Both the position numbers and the translations under genes were made by a program. A model generated the notes under the pieces. The model did no database searches, was not told the origin of the DNA, and saw nothing but the letters and a program-made list of their open reading frames with translations. 64,000 bases of DNA from Ruminococcus bovis (GTDB lineage Bacteria > Bacillota > Clostridia > Oscillospirales > Acutalibacteraceae): contig NZ_CP039381.1 in the NCBI RefSeq assembly GCF_005601135.1, forward strand, positions 493,941-557,940, in the 5' to 3' direction. Numbering within the stretch: the first letter of the stretch is position 1; each line of letters starts with the position of its first letter. Of this stretch, positions 45,938 to 55,620 are shown in pieces.

Positions 45938-47116
45938 TTAAATTCCTGCCATCTTATTTATTGAGTCAATGTAGTTCTTAACATCTTTGTTCATATTGGC
46001 AATCTGATTTTTTTCACGAACAATTGCCTTGGGCTTTTTGATTAAAGTATAAAAGCCTTTGTGAATGTAGCAAAACGGAAGTAGCCATTTGTGATTAACA
46101 AGCACCTTATATCTTTCTTTCATTGCATCATAACCGATAAACCATGCATCACAAAAAAACTTGATTTTGTTGGTAAAGTAAAAACCTTTTTTCTTGGTGT
46201 CTTTAGGTGAAATCATTGACATTGCAAAGAATGTTTGTTCACCGTGAGCACCACTGATATACACAAATCTTGAAAGTTCCATAAGCCTATTATCTTGACT
46301 TTTATCTTCAAAAAACACCTGAGAAAGTTCTTTTACCGTTTTGTTAAAGTCAAACAGTCCTAACTTTTTCAGTTCACTGTTTAGGTAGGTATTATCAAAG
46401 GTCATTTTCTTATTTAAAAGGTACATATCAAGAAAATATCTAACACCTACCCCACCCTTAACAAAGTGTTTATACAGATGGTAAAGAGTATAAATATAGA
46501 AATCTTCATTATTTAAAAGATAATGAAACTTTGAATTTTCCTTTAAATATGCCCTATGAAATGACTTGTTAAAATAGTCATAAAAATTAGAGTCCTTAGG
46601 AGCTAAAGAAGAATGTAGCTCAATATGTACTGAATTTTTCTCATAGCTTATATGATAGTCATTGCCCTTATTAGGCTTTTCAAAAGTTTTGTAGCCTAGG
46701 CTTTCAAGGACTTTACAGGACTTTTCAAAGTCACTGTTTTTAATAAGAATATCAATGTCCCCACTACTACGGTAATTTTCTACAGGATATAGCTTTTTAA
46801 TCAAAATTCCCTTAACCGGTAAGAAAGAAACTTCATTATCCTCAAAAGCAGAATAAACCATATCGGAATAAATTTCTTGCTTAGCCTCAATAAAGGTAAG
46901 TTTGCTGTAAACATCCTTAAATTTACTTAAAACTTCTTTTGGCACATTAAAATCTTTAATTGATAGATACACCATATTGGCAACCTTATGATGCATACAA
47001 AAGTGAAAAAACTTGCTCCAATCAATCTGAAAATTAGGTTGGGCAGGTTTTTTGTTCTTTATAAGTGATTGTAAGATGCTTGATAAATAATTACCATACT
47101 GTAGATAAAAGTCCAT
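45938..47116 (-). CDS. Nucleotidyltransferase-like protein (PF14907-type)
   Basis: 392 residues. A degenerate nucleotidyltransferase fold is visible: LPVKGILIKKLYP (99-111) followed by SSGDIDILI with Asp120 and Asp122 as metal ligands, then the long helical C-terminal part typical of the uncharacterised nucleotidyltransferase group often found in surface-polysaccharide or lasso/other peptide loci. The substrate is unknown. It follows the small membrane protein gene at 47134 and may be co-transcribed with it. Confidence 0.72.
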   Translation of the reverse strand: MDFYLQYGNYLSSILQSLIKNKKPAQPNFQIDWSKFFHFCMHHKVANMVYLSIKDFNVPKEVLSKFKDVYSKLTFIEAKQEIYSDMVYSAFEDNEVSFLPVKGILIKKLYPVENYRSSGDIDILIKNSDFEKSCKVLESLGYKTFEKPNKGNDYHISYEKNSVHIELHSSLAPKDSNFYDYFNKSFHRAYLKENSKFHYLLNNEDFYIYTLYHLYKHFVKGGVGVRYFLDMYLLNKKMTFDNTYLNSELKKLGLFDFNKTVKELSQVFFEDKSQDNRLMELSRFVYISGAHGEQTFFAMSMISPKDTKKKGFYFTNKIKFFCDAWFIGYDAMKERYKVLVNHKWLLPFCYIHKGFYTLIKKPKAIVREKNQIANMNKDVKNYIDSINKMAGI

Positions 47117-47133
47117 ACTATCCCTTACTTTAA

Positions 47134-47349
47134 TTATTTTTTAGAAAACTTCTTGTTGTATTTATTAATTCTCACTAAGTTTACAATATTAGCAACCAGT
47201 ACAACTACCATAACTGCAACCAGAAGAATTGGCATAATCAAAAAATTAATATTATGTACAACACAGTACCAAAGTTCAACTATAGAAGCAACCAGTGCTA
47301 CTGCTGAAAAGAATACACCGATAATTGCTATAACTTTATTTTTCTTCAT
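47134..47349 (-). CDS. Small two-helix membrane protein
   Basis: 71 residues from an ATG at 47349, preferred because AGAGGAG lies nine bases before it; an ATG 33 bases further upstream has no site. Two hydrophobic helices (about 6-26 and 34-56) are joined by a short polar loop (ELWYCVVHNINF), with a basic tail (RINKYNKKFSKK). Unrecognised. It precedes the nucleotidyltransferase-like gene by 17 bases. Confidence 0.65.
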   Translation of the reverse strand: MKKNKVIAIIGVFFSAVALVASIVELWYCVVHNINFLIMPILLVAVMVVVLVANIVNLVRINKYNKKFSKK

Positions 47350-47420
47350 AAATGCCATCTCCTCTGACCTAAACAATAACATATTTTTAACATATTTGCA
47401 ACAAGATAAATGTAGAAAAA

Positions 47421-47453
47421 GCTCTTGCCTATTAAAAAATAATAAGCAAGAGC
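47421..47453 (-). terminator. Terminator of the lysozyme gene
   Basis: gctcttgctta / taggcaagagc on the minus strand followed by tttttct. About 130 bases past the GH25 stop. Confidence 0.75.
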
Positions 47454-47583
47454 CGTTGATTTTGGAGGTATAATAAATGGTAGTTTTAGTTGGTAATCTT
47501 CTTTTCTTTTATTACTATTGATGGTGTTGATAGGGAATAATCCCTAGTACATAATATACCGTCAAAGTAATTTTGCCACCTTT

Positions 47584-49224
47584 TTATTTTACAACTACTC
47601 TACATCTTGCATATTTTTTGCTACCATCCTTTGCAGTAGCAGTAATATAACAAGTACCCTTTCTCTTAGCAGTTACTTTACCCTTAGAGTTTACAACTGC
47701 AACATTCTTGTTATTTGTACTCCAAGTTACCTTTTTATTATATGCATTTGTTGGTGTACAAGTAGCCTTTAGAGTTAGCTTTTTACCTCTATTAAGTGCA
47801 ACTGACTTTTTGCTTAGTGCAACTTTAGTAACAGTCTGTTTCTTAACAGTTACCTTACAAGCAGTTGTTAGCTTAGTACCGTCATTTGTTGTAGCAGTAA
47901 CAGTACAAGAACCCTTTTTCTTTGCTAAGATTTTACCAACTGCATTTACTGTTGCTACCAAAGTATTTGAGCTTTCCCACTTAACACTTTTATCATCAGC
48001 ATTAGTAGGTGTACAGGTAGCCTTTAGAGTATAACTTGAACCGGGTTTTTCAAGGCTGACAATATTTTTACTTGACTTAACATCAGTAACCATCTGCTGA
48101 ACCTTTACCTTACATCTTGCAAGTTTTGTAGTGTCAAATTTTGCTCTGGCAGTAATATAACAAGTACCTTGACCCTTTGCCACTACCTTACCGTTAGAAT
48201 CAACAGTAGCTACATCTTTATTACTGCTACTCCAGTTAACACCTTTTTCTTTATCTGTTGTGTATACAGTAGCAGTTAGCTTTTTGCTAAGGTCTTCACC
48301 GTAATACTTAAATGTATAGTTAGTGTTGCTTAGTTTTACCGGCTGACTGTATGATGAAGTGATAGTTTTGCCAAACCAAAAGTTAAAGTCAAAAGTACCA
48401 CAAGCACTGCTTACACCGTCAATAACACCACTACTTGTTGACTGCCACATCTGATAAGTACCTTTGTAGTCACATTGTGAGTTATACTGTGCAACCCACT
48501 TATACCACTTTGAATTATTAAACGCTTTATCTGTTAGGTAGTTATTCCACCAGTTAAGGTTGGCATAGATACCTACCTTGTAGCCCTTAGCAGTAATTGC
48601 ATTACAGAAAGTTTTGGCAATTGCACCTCTTGTAGCACTGTTAGTACCGTTTAACTGGCTATTGTCTTCCATATCAAAATAAACAGGAAAATCAAGCTTT
48701 AGACCATTTATTAAACGAAGTACATGGTTAGCCTCAGATTTAGCCATTGTTGTATTTACTGCATAGGAATAAATATACACACCAAAAGGAATTTTGTTGT
48801 CAATACAACCCTGAACATTCTTTTTAAAGTATGTATCGTCTTGGTAATAAACACCATTTTCATCTTTAACATTATCACCATAACCAACACGAATAATAGC
48901 ATAGTCAACATCACTTTTAGCTACCTTTGCCCAATTAATGTTACCGTTCCATTGTGACACATCAATACCTTTCATAGTAGCTCCCTGAATAACCTGACCG
49001 TAGTTATTTACAAAGCCTTTGGAAGTTCTCTTCCAAGCATTTCTACTGTTTGATGCACCAACACTTTCAATACCTCTAAGTGGCAAACCGTTCTTGTAAC
49101 GCCAAGAGTTTAGTGGTTCGGCAAATTCATCACTTTGCTGACCTAGTGTTGCACCACAAACTGTAGCAATAGTAGTAGCAAACAAAACTACTGTCATAAT
49201 AACGCATAATAATTTTTTCATCAA
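47584..49224 (-). CDS. Secreted GH25 lysozyme with three Big2-type domains
   Basis: 546 residues: signal peptide (1-24), a GH25 muramidase domain (about 83-290) with GIDVSQWNGNINW (Asp88), the catalytic pair in YFDMED (Asp184, Glu186) and YKVGIYANLNWW, then three bacterial Ig-like (Big2) repeats from about 300 to the end. Each repeat ends in variants of GKVxAKxxGTCYITA. It cuts the glycan of peptidoglycan outside the cell, either its own wall in remodelling or that of others. The Big2 domains may hold it on the surface. No cell-wall anchor motif is seen. Monocistronic. Confidence 0.92.
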   Translation of the reverse strand: MMKKLLCVIMTVVLFATTIATVCGATLGQQSDEFAEPLNSWRYKNGLPLRGIESVGASNSRNAWKRTSKGFVNNYGQVIQGATMKGIDVSQWNGNINWAKVAKSDVDYAIIRVGYGDNVKDENGVYYQDDTYFKKNVQGCIDNKIPFGVYIYSYAVNTTMAKSEANHVLRLINGLKLDFPVYFDMEDNSQLNGTNSATRGAIAKTFCNAITAKGYKVGIYANLNWWNNYLTDKAFNNSKWYKWVAQYNSQCDYKGTYQMWQSTSSGVIDGVSSACGTFDFNFWFGKTITSSYSQPVKLSNTNYTFKYYGEDLSKKLTATVYTTDKEKGVNWSSSNKDVATVDSNGKVVAKGQGTCYITARAKFDTTKLARCKVKVQQMVTDVKSSKNIVSLEKPGSSYTLKATCTPTNADDKSVKWESSNTLVATVNAVGKILAKKKGSCTVTATTNDGTKLTTACKVTVKKQTVTKVALSKKSVALNRGKKLTLKATCTPTNAYNKKVTWSTNNKNVAVVNSKGKVTAKRKGTCYITATAKDGSKKYARCRVVVK

Positions 49225-49370
49225 AATCCTCCCTATAAATAAAAATTCACTCTTACATACAATTATACCACATATAATAACAAAAGTGTAACAAAATTAT
49301 TAATATTAATTAATAATTTCAGATAATATAGGAAATTTTGATTTTGCAGATTTTGGACAAAAGGAAAAAG

Positions 49371-49391
49371 CCCTCTCATAAGATGAGAGGG
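49371..49391 (-). terminator. Isolated hairpin terminator
   Basis: ccctctcat / atgagaggg. On the minus strand it is followed by ctttttcctttt. It lies upstream of the lysozyme gene and probably protects it from read-through. The rest of 49225-49826 is AT-rich. A 55-base imperfect duplication is present, marked by agcatattgcacaaaa at 49609 and 49664. Confidence 0.7.
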
Positions 49392-49825
49392 TCTTCCCAG
49401 AAAAAAGAACATTATGAAATATAACAAAACAATACAAAAGATTGGAAAAAGCTTTTTGAAGTTTTATGAGAGTTTTTGCTCTCTTAAGATGTTTATATTC
49501 TATCATTATTGCACAGATAATGCAAGGCTTTTTTCCTTCAATTATTACTTTTTATACAATTTTTTTTAATAACTTATGAATATTATATTAATATTCTGTT
49601 CATAATTAAGCATATTGCACAAAAGGTTTTCATCATTATTCACTATAATGTTGTATTTCATTTAGCATATTGCACAAAACATTAGTCATTTTCACTACAG
49701 TTTTACACTTAGAAATAATTTATTAACAATGTTAACTATTTATCAAGGTGTTAATTAGTCATTTTATATAAACACAATTAAATATTATATTAGTCAAATT
49801 GACAATAATATCACATTTCCTACTA

Positions 49826-49854
49826 AAAAAGCCCAACTATATAGTCGGACTTTT
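49826..49854 (-). terminator. Terminator of the methyltransferase gene
   Basis: aaaagtccgactat / atagttgggctttttt on the minus strand, ten bases past the stop. Confidence 0.85.
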
Positions 49855-49863
49855 CAAAATCAA

Positions 49864-50631
49864 TCATCTTTTTTGCAAAGTAAAGAACAGTCTAGGCATC
49901 TTTAATATTACTTTGCCGTCTTTTTGTGTTGGGAATAGCTTTTCTAATTTTGTCTGCAACACAGATAAAAATTCTGCTTTTTCATCATTTTCTAACATTT
50001 CAAGGTATGGTCTCAGTCCACTACCCTTGTACCATTCAATTACACCTTCCTGCGAATTTACAATATGATAGTAAGTAGTTTGCCAAATTTGAAAGTCACA
50101 ATCAAGAGTTGTAAACAAATCGTAATACTCATTAGGCATTAGGTTGTGGAAATTTTTAATTGAAGAAAGTTTATTCCACCTTTCTTCCTCCACCATTTTA
50201 TATAGGGTTTTGTAGAATGGTGCTTCTTGTGTTAATGGAATTTGTACTGCCAGAACACCACCCTTATTTAGCTTTTCAAATACTTTTGTAATCAAATTTT
50301 TATGATTGGGAATCCATTGAAAACAAGCATTAGAAAAGATAAGGTCATAGCTTTCTTCACCTAAACCGTCAGGTACATTGCACTTCTTGAAACTTAAATT
50401 AGGATACTTTTCCTTAGCTTTTTCCAGCATATTTTCGGAAGAATCCACACCCACAATTTTTGCATTAGGAAAGTTCTCATACAAAGCAAAGGTACTGTTT
50501 CCCGGACCACAACCAATATCAAGAATATTACTTGGCTCTAAGTCTTTAACTCTGCTTATAAGGTCAAGGGAAGGTTGTGTTCTCTCTTTCCCAAACTTCA
50601 TATATTGATTAGAATTCCAGTCATTCTTCAT
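49864..50631 (-). CDS. tam: Class I SAM methyltransferase, trans-aconitate methyltransferase-like
   Basis: 255 residues, the size of Tam. The SAM motif is ILDIGCGPGNSTFALYENFP (about 35-54), followed by VGVDSSENMLEKAKE for the ribose and adenine. The ACFQWIPNHKNLITKVFEKL segment and the later LTQEAPFYKTL and YHIVNSQEGVIEWYKGSGL are typical of Tam. It methylates trans-aconitate, which inhibits aconitase, though close relatives have other substrates. A single gene with its own terminator. Confidence 0.85.
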   Translation of the reverse strand: MKNDWNSNQYMKFGKERTQPSLDLISRVKDLEPSNILDIGCGPGNSTFALYENFPNAKIVGVDSSENMLEKAKEKYPNLSFKKCNVPDGLGEESYDLIFSNACFQWIPNHKNLITKVFEKLNKGGVLAVQIPLTQEAPFYKTLYKMVEEERWNKLSSIKNFHNLMPNEYYDLFTTLDCDFQIWQTTYYHIVNSQEGVIEWYKGSGLRPYLEMLENDEKAEFLSVLQTKLEKLFPTQKDGKVILKMPRLFFTLQKR

Positions 50632-50817
50632 AATAACATCTCCATTTCAACTATCACAATAGTACTGCTGTAAATTATTTTACATTTTATGGGAAATAGT
50701 ATTCTCTACATCACCATATAATGATTTTAATATAAATCAGACTAATTTCTATATTACACCAAAAGTTATGCAATATAAAAATCACACCTACATAATACTC
50801 CCCTAAATATAAAAAAA

Positions 50818-50843
50818 CAAGTGACAGTACATACTGCCACTTG
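50818..50843 (-). terminator. Terminator of the dlt-like operon
   Basis: caagtggcagtat / (t)actgtcacttg on the minus strand, then seven T. Starts just after the stop of the last gene. Confidence 0.88.
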
Positions 50844-50849
50844 CACAAA

Positions 50850-51932
50850 TTAAAACTTTGGTGGTAAAAAGTCAGGTTTCAACGGTTCGGGGAATTCGGG
50901 ATTATCCTTAGTCATTTCCCTTGCTTTCAAGAAATCTGCAACCTGATAAAAGTCATTTACATCTCTATTCCATTGTTTTCTGACACTTTCGGAAACTTTT
51001 GATGGTTTAAAGCCTAAATCTTCTACCATATATTTTTCCATCAAACCGGTTACTTTTTTAGCACCACTATAGTTTAAATGATGACCTGCATCTCTTGTAT
51101 CGGTTTTCCAAGAAAAGTTAGGCAACCATTTATTTAAATTCATATCAAAGTCATAATACTTTATGTTATATTCCTTTGCTAATTTAGCAACAAGGTTGTG
51201 CATATTTTTGTTCCAAGCATTACCCTGAGGCATATTCAGAAGAACAACATTGCAATTATTTCTCTTACAAAGGTTATAAATTTTCTTAAAGTAAATCTCA
51301 CCTTCATCAGCAAAACAAGCTCTGTCTTTGCTTTTCTTGCCATGTGTACCGTTGTATGAAACAGTTTTCATAGTAAGGTTATAGCCTTTATAAATACTGC
51401 GAATTTTGTTTGGATGATTTGTAACAAAGTCACTAAAGGTTAAATTTTTCCAAGACTTTTTGTACTTCATAATTGGGAAAAGATTATCCAAAGTACCACC
51501 GATTTGGTCATTTATAAAACCTGCAATTTCCTTTGTATTATCTGTAAAATAGTCAAAGCCATCACTTTCGGTTTCAACCATAAACTGACTTTCAACAAAT
51601 ACTGTCTTAGGTGACTGTGTTTTGAAAGCTCTCTTTAGGTCAAAATAAGCCTCTTGTGGTTTCATAACTGCATAGCTTAGGTTGTATGTAGTAATCTTCT
51701 TATCTCTCCAAATCTGCATAGGATTTATTGAATGAAAGATTGATGAGTCACCAACAAACAAAGCGTCAATAGAGTTGTCCTCTTCAGCATCATAAGTCTG
51801 CCAAAATGCATTTCTAACAGGATACCTCTCTACATTTCTTACTGTTAATACATAAGAAAAATAATAAAGCAATCCAACAAATATTAGCATAAAGCAAATA
51901 CTTCTAATAATTATACAACAATTTTTCTTCAT
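50850..51932 (-). CDS. SGNH-like membrane-anchored protein in the dltD position
   Basis: 360 residues: one N-terminal membrane helix (about 8-28), then an extracellular SGNH-hydrolase-like domain with VGDSSIFHSINP (Ser nucleophile) and DAGHHLNYSG (Asp/His). DltD in Firmicutes is likewise a membrane-anchored SGNH-type protein needed for D-alanyl transfer, and the gene is last of four as in dltABCD. But the sequence is closer in style to the AlgX/DUF1574-type acyl-handling proteins than to textbook DltD, so I leave the symbol open. Confidence 0.78.
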   Translation of the reverse strand: MKKNCCIIIRSICFMLIFVGLLYYFSYVLTVRNVERYPVRNAFWQTYDAEEDNSIDALFVGDSSIFHSINPMQIWRDKKITTYNLSYAVMKPQEAYFDLKRAFKTQSPKTVFVESQFMVETESDGFDYFTDNTKEIAGFINDQIGGTLDNLFPIMKYKKSWKNLTFSDFVTNHPNKIRSIYKGYNLTMKTVSYNGTHGKKSKDRACFADEGEIYFKKIYNLCKRNNCNVVLLNMPQGNAWNKNMHNLVAKLAKEYNIKYYDFDMNLNKWLPNFSWKTDTRDAGHHLNYSGAKKVTGLMEKYMVEDLGFKPSKVSESVRKQWNRDVNDFYQVADFLKAREMTKDNPEFPEPLKPDFLPPKF

Positions 51933-51942
51933 AACCTATCTC

Positions 51943-53514
51943 CTAAAACTGTGCATAAATTGCTGCAGCTCCACCATATCCGACACCATAAGCACCAAGG
52001 ATAATAGTTGAGAACAACAAGAAGTAATAAACAAGCCATCTAATAACAAAGTTATGTTCAATCAGCCACATACGAATATCAATGCCCTTTTCCTTAATAA
52101 TGCCAACCAGTAACATAACCACAAACCCAACGGCTAGTACAACACCATCTTGGAATTTTATAATTGAACAAAAATCCATAAAGTTGATTGAAGTAAACAT
52201 TTTGCCAAATAGTTTGCCAAATTCAACAAGTGTGCTACTTCTAAACAGTAGCATACCAACATTTACAATAACAACTGTTCTTGCAACCTGAAATACCGAA
52301 TAGCCTTTGCTTTCTTTATTAATATGTAGCTTCTTAGCCAATTTATCTGTATAAGGTTCGGTAAATTTACCTAGCATCATCAGTACATAATAGTAAAGTC
52401 CATAAACAATATATAACCAACTTGCACCATGCCACAAACCGTTACAGAACCATACAAAGAATAAAGTATAGGCTATTGTGATAAATCCAACAATATGCTG
52501 ACTTTTGATGTGTTTCTTTGTAAAGGTATTTACCTTCTTAAAGTGACCTGAAAGGCTGACAGGATAGAACACATATTCCTTTAGCCATGCACCTAATGAA
52601 ATATGCCATCTTCTCCAGAATTCATCAATAGACTTTGAGAAGAATGGTTGCTTAAAGTTCTCTGCAACCTTAATGCCAAACATTTCAGATACACCACTGA
52701 TAATATCAATACAACCTGAAAAGTCTGCATATAGCTGAAATGTATATAGTACCATACCGATAAATACTGCTGTACCGGAATAGTTATCTATCTTTGCAAA
52801 TGTTTTAGGTAAGAAAAATCCTATTCTGTCGGCAATTACAAGTTTCTTAAAACAACCGTACATTACAAGAATAGCACCATGTCTTATCTTGTCATAATCA
52901 AACTTATGAGGTGTTCTAAACTGTCTGTCAAGGTCTCCGTATCTGTCGAAAGGACCTTCTACAATATGTGGAAAATAACAAACAAACAGTAGCACCCTTA
53001 GTGGGTTAACTTCTGCCTTAATAGTACCTCTATATACATCGGTAATGTAACTGACAGACATTAGTGTGTAGTAAGAAATACCAAGTGGCAACAGAATATT
53101 AAACTTAGGTAATAAATCTGTTGAAGTAAAGATACTTGCAATTCCGTTGACAATACCACCAAGGAAGTTGCAGTACTTTGTCAAAACCAAAACTGCAATT
53201 ACAACTGCAACACAAAGAATCAGAATTTTCTTCTGCTTTTTCTTTAGTTGTTCTTTCAGTACTTTTCGTTCAGGTTTTGGAAGTTCTTTTTTCTTTTTAG
53301 CAAATTCATCTTTGTACTTTTGTATTCCCTTTGCACCAAAAAATATTACTGCCGTAGTGAATAGCATATATAAGGTTAGCAATGCACTTGAAGTAACAAA
53401 GAAAAGTAGTGATGCACTAAGCAACACTACCCATTGATACTTTTTAGGAATTAAGTAATATACAATAAAAGTTACACCAACAAATGCTAAAAAGACAAGT
53501 GATGTAATTTCCAT
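51943..53514 (-). CDS. dltB: MBOAT acyltransferase, DltB-like
   Basis: 523 residues with about eleven membrane helices. The MBOAT signature is present: DEFWRRWHISLGAWLKEYVF and the catalytic His in NGLWHGASWLYIVYG (about residue 360). It moves an acyl group, D-alanine in the dlt system, from the carrier protein across the membrane. It is longer than typical DltB (about 400), mainly through a Lys-rich cytosolic loop (about 65-105). This length is closer to AlgI-type enzymes. It sits three bases after the carrier protein gene. Confidence 0.85.
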   Translation of the reverse strand: MEITSLVFLAFVGVTFIVYYLIPKKYQWVVLLSASLLFFVTSSALLTLYMLFTTAVIFFGAKGIQKYKDEFAKKKKELPKPERKVLKEQLKKKQKKILILCVAVVIAVLVLTKYCNFLGGIVNGIASIFTSTDLLPKFNILLPLGISYYTLMSVSYITDVYRGTIKAEVNPLRVLLFVCYFPHIVEGPFDRYGDLDRQFRTPHKFDYDKIRHGAILVMYGCFKKLVIADRIGFFLPKTFAKIDNYSGTAVFIGMVLYTFQLYADFSGCIDIISGVSEMFGIKVAENFKQPFFSKSIDEFWRRWHISLGAWLKEYVFYPVSLSGHFKKVNTFTKKHIKSQHIVGFITIAYTLFFVWFCNGLWHGASWLYIVYGLYYYVLMMLGKFTEPYTDKLAKKLHINKESKGYSVFQVARTVVIVNVGMLLFRSSTLVEFGKLFGKMFTSINFMDFCSIIKFQDGVVLAVGFVVMLLVGIIKEKGIDIRMWLIEHNFVIRWLVYYFLLFSTIILGAYGVGYGGAAAIYAQF

Positions 53515-53517
53515 ATA

Positions 53518-53748
53518 TTAGTCTTCATCCTCTAGTCTTTCTACCATTTTTACAATAGCATCAACTGTATTGAAGTTTTCAGGTACAAGGTCTGTTACCT
53601 GAATTTCAATGTCAAATTCATCGTTAAGCTCACCAACAAGCATAACAATATCCATTGAGTCAAGCAGTCCGTCATCAACAATAGCAGTTGCATTCTTAAA
53701 ATCTACATTTGGTTTTACTTTTGCTAAAATTTCTAGTACTGTTTCCAT
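53518..53748 (-). CDS. dltC: D-alanyl carrier protein, DltC-like
   Basis: 76 residues, an acyl-carrier fold with the phosphopantetheine site at Ser31 in DDGLLDSMDIVMLVGEL. The order A-C-B-D with tight spacing (11 and 3 bases) is that of a dlt operon in which dltC precedes dltB. Confidence 0.88.
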   Translation of the reverse strand: METVLEILAKVKPNVDFKNATAIVDDGLLDSMDIVMLVGELNDEFDIEIQVTDLVPENFNTVDAIVKMVERLEDED

Positions 53749-53759
53749 AATAATTCTCC

Positions 53760-55271
53760 TTAAAGTTCTTTATAATTTTTAGTAAGATAGTTTCTGTCAA
53801 TTTTTCCGTTAGCATTTTTAGGAAGTTCCTTGACTCTGATTATTTTGTCAGGATACATATATGATGGAACTTTGTTCCTTACTGCATCCATAACCTTGTC
53901 ACTATCTTTTGATTTTCCTTCATAAACAAGTGCCAAGCAGTTGTCCTCTTTGTTAAAAATACAAGCACAACCCTTAACACCGTCAACACTGTTTGCACCG
54001 GCTTCAATTTCTCCAAGTTCGATTCTGTAACCACTTCTCTTAATCTGAAAATCTTTACGAGAAATGTATATAATCTCACCTTTAACGTTCATCTTAACAA
54101 TGTCACCGGTTTTGTATACTCTTTCAGGGTAATACTTGTTAAGTGGATTTTGTACAAAAGCCTCAGCAGTTTTTTCAGGATTACCGTAGTAACCCTCAGC
54201 CATAAAGGTTGTACGAGCATAAAGCTCACCTTCTTCATCAACACCGGCCTCTGTGCCATCTTCTTTAACAATAAACACCTGACAGTTATCACAATGAATA
54301 CCGATTGGCAAACTTTCATCATCTGCAAATTCCCTATTTACTCTGTAGAAAGTACAAATATCTGTTGTTTCTGTTGGGCCAAATAGGTTTGCATATGTAA
54401 TATCATCATCAAGACTTTTTATCCAGTAGTTAAGTTGTTTTGTTGGCATAACCTCACCGGCAAAAAGTACAGTTTTAAGATATTCAGGCTTTGCAACATC
54501 AAATACCTTCCAGTTAGAAAGAATTGAAATTGCAGTAGGTACCCAATAAATTGTATTGACTTTCTTTTCATTTAAGTAATTCACAAGATTTAGTGGGAAA
54601 GAAAAATATTTCTTTGGAATAATGTTGTAAGTACAACCACACTTAACTGTAGAATAAAAGTCGGTAACTGACATACTAAAATATAGTGGTGTTTGGCTAC
54701 CAAATGAAGTATTTTCATCAAACTTAAATTCTTCAGTTACCCAATTGATATAGCTAATCAAGGCTCTGTGGCTGATTACAGTGCCTTTAGGCATACCTGT
54801 TGAACCACTTGTAAATAGGATATAAGCAATATCCATATCAATCATATCACTTCTAACACTATCAAGACCATCAATATCAACAGTAGTTTCAATAGCCTCT
54901 TCATAGACAACTATTGTTTCATTACTGCTAACCTCTTTAGCCAACTGTAAAGAAGAATTATCGGTTAAAATAATAGGTTCATCAAGTGAAGAAAGAATGT
55001 TTATAATTCTATCCTTTGGTGAATGAACATCCACAACAATATAAAAATCTCCGGCATAAAGTGTACCCAGCATACTGTGGATACAGTTGCAGTTTTTATC
55101 AATTAAAATAGCTACTGCTTTTCTGTTGCCATACTGCAAAAGTGAAGTACCGATTTTCTTTGACTTTTCCATAGCTTCTGAAAAAGTAGAACATCTGTTT
55201 TCATCAGTAAAGCCCACTTTATTAGGAAATTTTTCAACTGTATGTTCAAAAAATTCTAACACATTTTTCAT
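53760..55271 (-). CDS. dltA: D-alanine--carrier protein ligase, DltA-like
   Basis: 503 residues, an adenylation enzyme: P-loop FTSGSTGMPKG (153-163), ANLFGPTETTDICTFY, YKTGDIVK, and the catalytic Lys490 in NANGKIDRN. It activates D-alanine as the adenylate and loads it onto the carrier. First gene of a four-gene operon whose products D-alanylate teichoic acids in the envelope. Amino-acid specificity is inferred from the operon, since the pocket residues were not checked. Confidence 0.9.
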   Translation of the reverse strand: MKNVLEFFEHTVEKFPNKVGFTDENRCSTFSEAMEKSKKIGTSLLQYGNRKAVAILIDKNCNCIHSMLGTLYAGDFYIVVDVHSPKDRIINILSSLDEPIILTDNSSLQLAKEVSSNETIVVYEEAIETTVDIDGLDSVRSDMIDMDIAYILFTSGSTGMPKGTVISHRALISYINWVTEEFKFDENTSFGSQTPLYFSMSVTDFYSTVKCGCTYNIIPKKYFSFPLNLVNYLNEKKVNTIYWVPTAISILSNWKVFDVAKPEYLKTVLFAGEVMPTKQLNYWIKSLDDDITYANLFGPTETTDICTFYRVNREFADDESLPIGIHCDNCQVFIVKEDGTEAGVDEEGELYARTTFMAEGYYGNPEKTAEAFVQNPLNKYYPERVYKTGDIVKMNVKGEIIYISRKDFQIKRSGYRIELGEIEAGANSVDGVKGCACIFNKEDNCLALVYEGKSKDSDKVMDAVRNKVPSYMYPDKIIRVKELPKNANGKIDRNYLTKNYKEL

Positions 55272-55620
55272 TATGTTCCTCCATAAAATTTACAACATTC
55301 CACTTATAAACCTCTCGTTACCTTAACTTATTTTATTTTAAAAAACAAAATATGTCAATAAAATTGGTTGAAAAATAACCTTATCTTACAATATTGTTAT
55401 AAAACATAGAATATTATAAATTTATCACCATCAATTGTACTGAAATATTGAATAAAATCTATACAGTACAAAGTTTCTCTATACATATATAAAACGATTC
55501 AAGTTGCAAAAAAGTTGCATTAATTTGAATTTTTTTCAAAAAAATTTCCCCTACCAAACTAAGTTAATAGTTAGTAGAGGATTTTGTTTTTTTAAGATGG
55601 TTAACATCACTAAAAGTACA
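55272..55620. other. Gap of 349 bases upstream of the dlt-like operon
   Basis: Very AT-rich, without a reading frame. It contains the likely dlt promoter region and, at its right end, a terminator. A short duplication, aagttgcaaaaaagttgca, is present at 55501-55519. Nothing else recognised. Confidence 0.5.
55547..55582 (-). terminator. Terminator of the heptad-repeat gene
   Basis: tcctctactaactatt / aatagtt...gtagggga-type stem on the minus strand (imperfect), followed by aaattttttt. About 40 bases past the stop. Confidence 0.65.

Noticed and set aside
49306..49506. A 66-codon minus-strand frame upstream of the lysozyme gene
   Set aside because: It contains a terminator hairpin, lacks a ribosome site, and has a composition unlike the real genes nearby.
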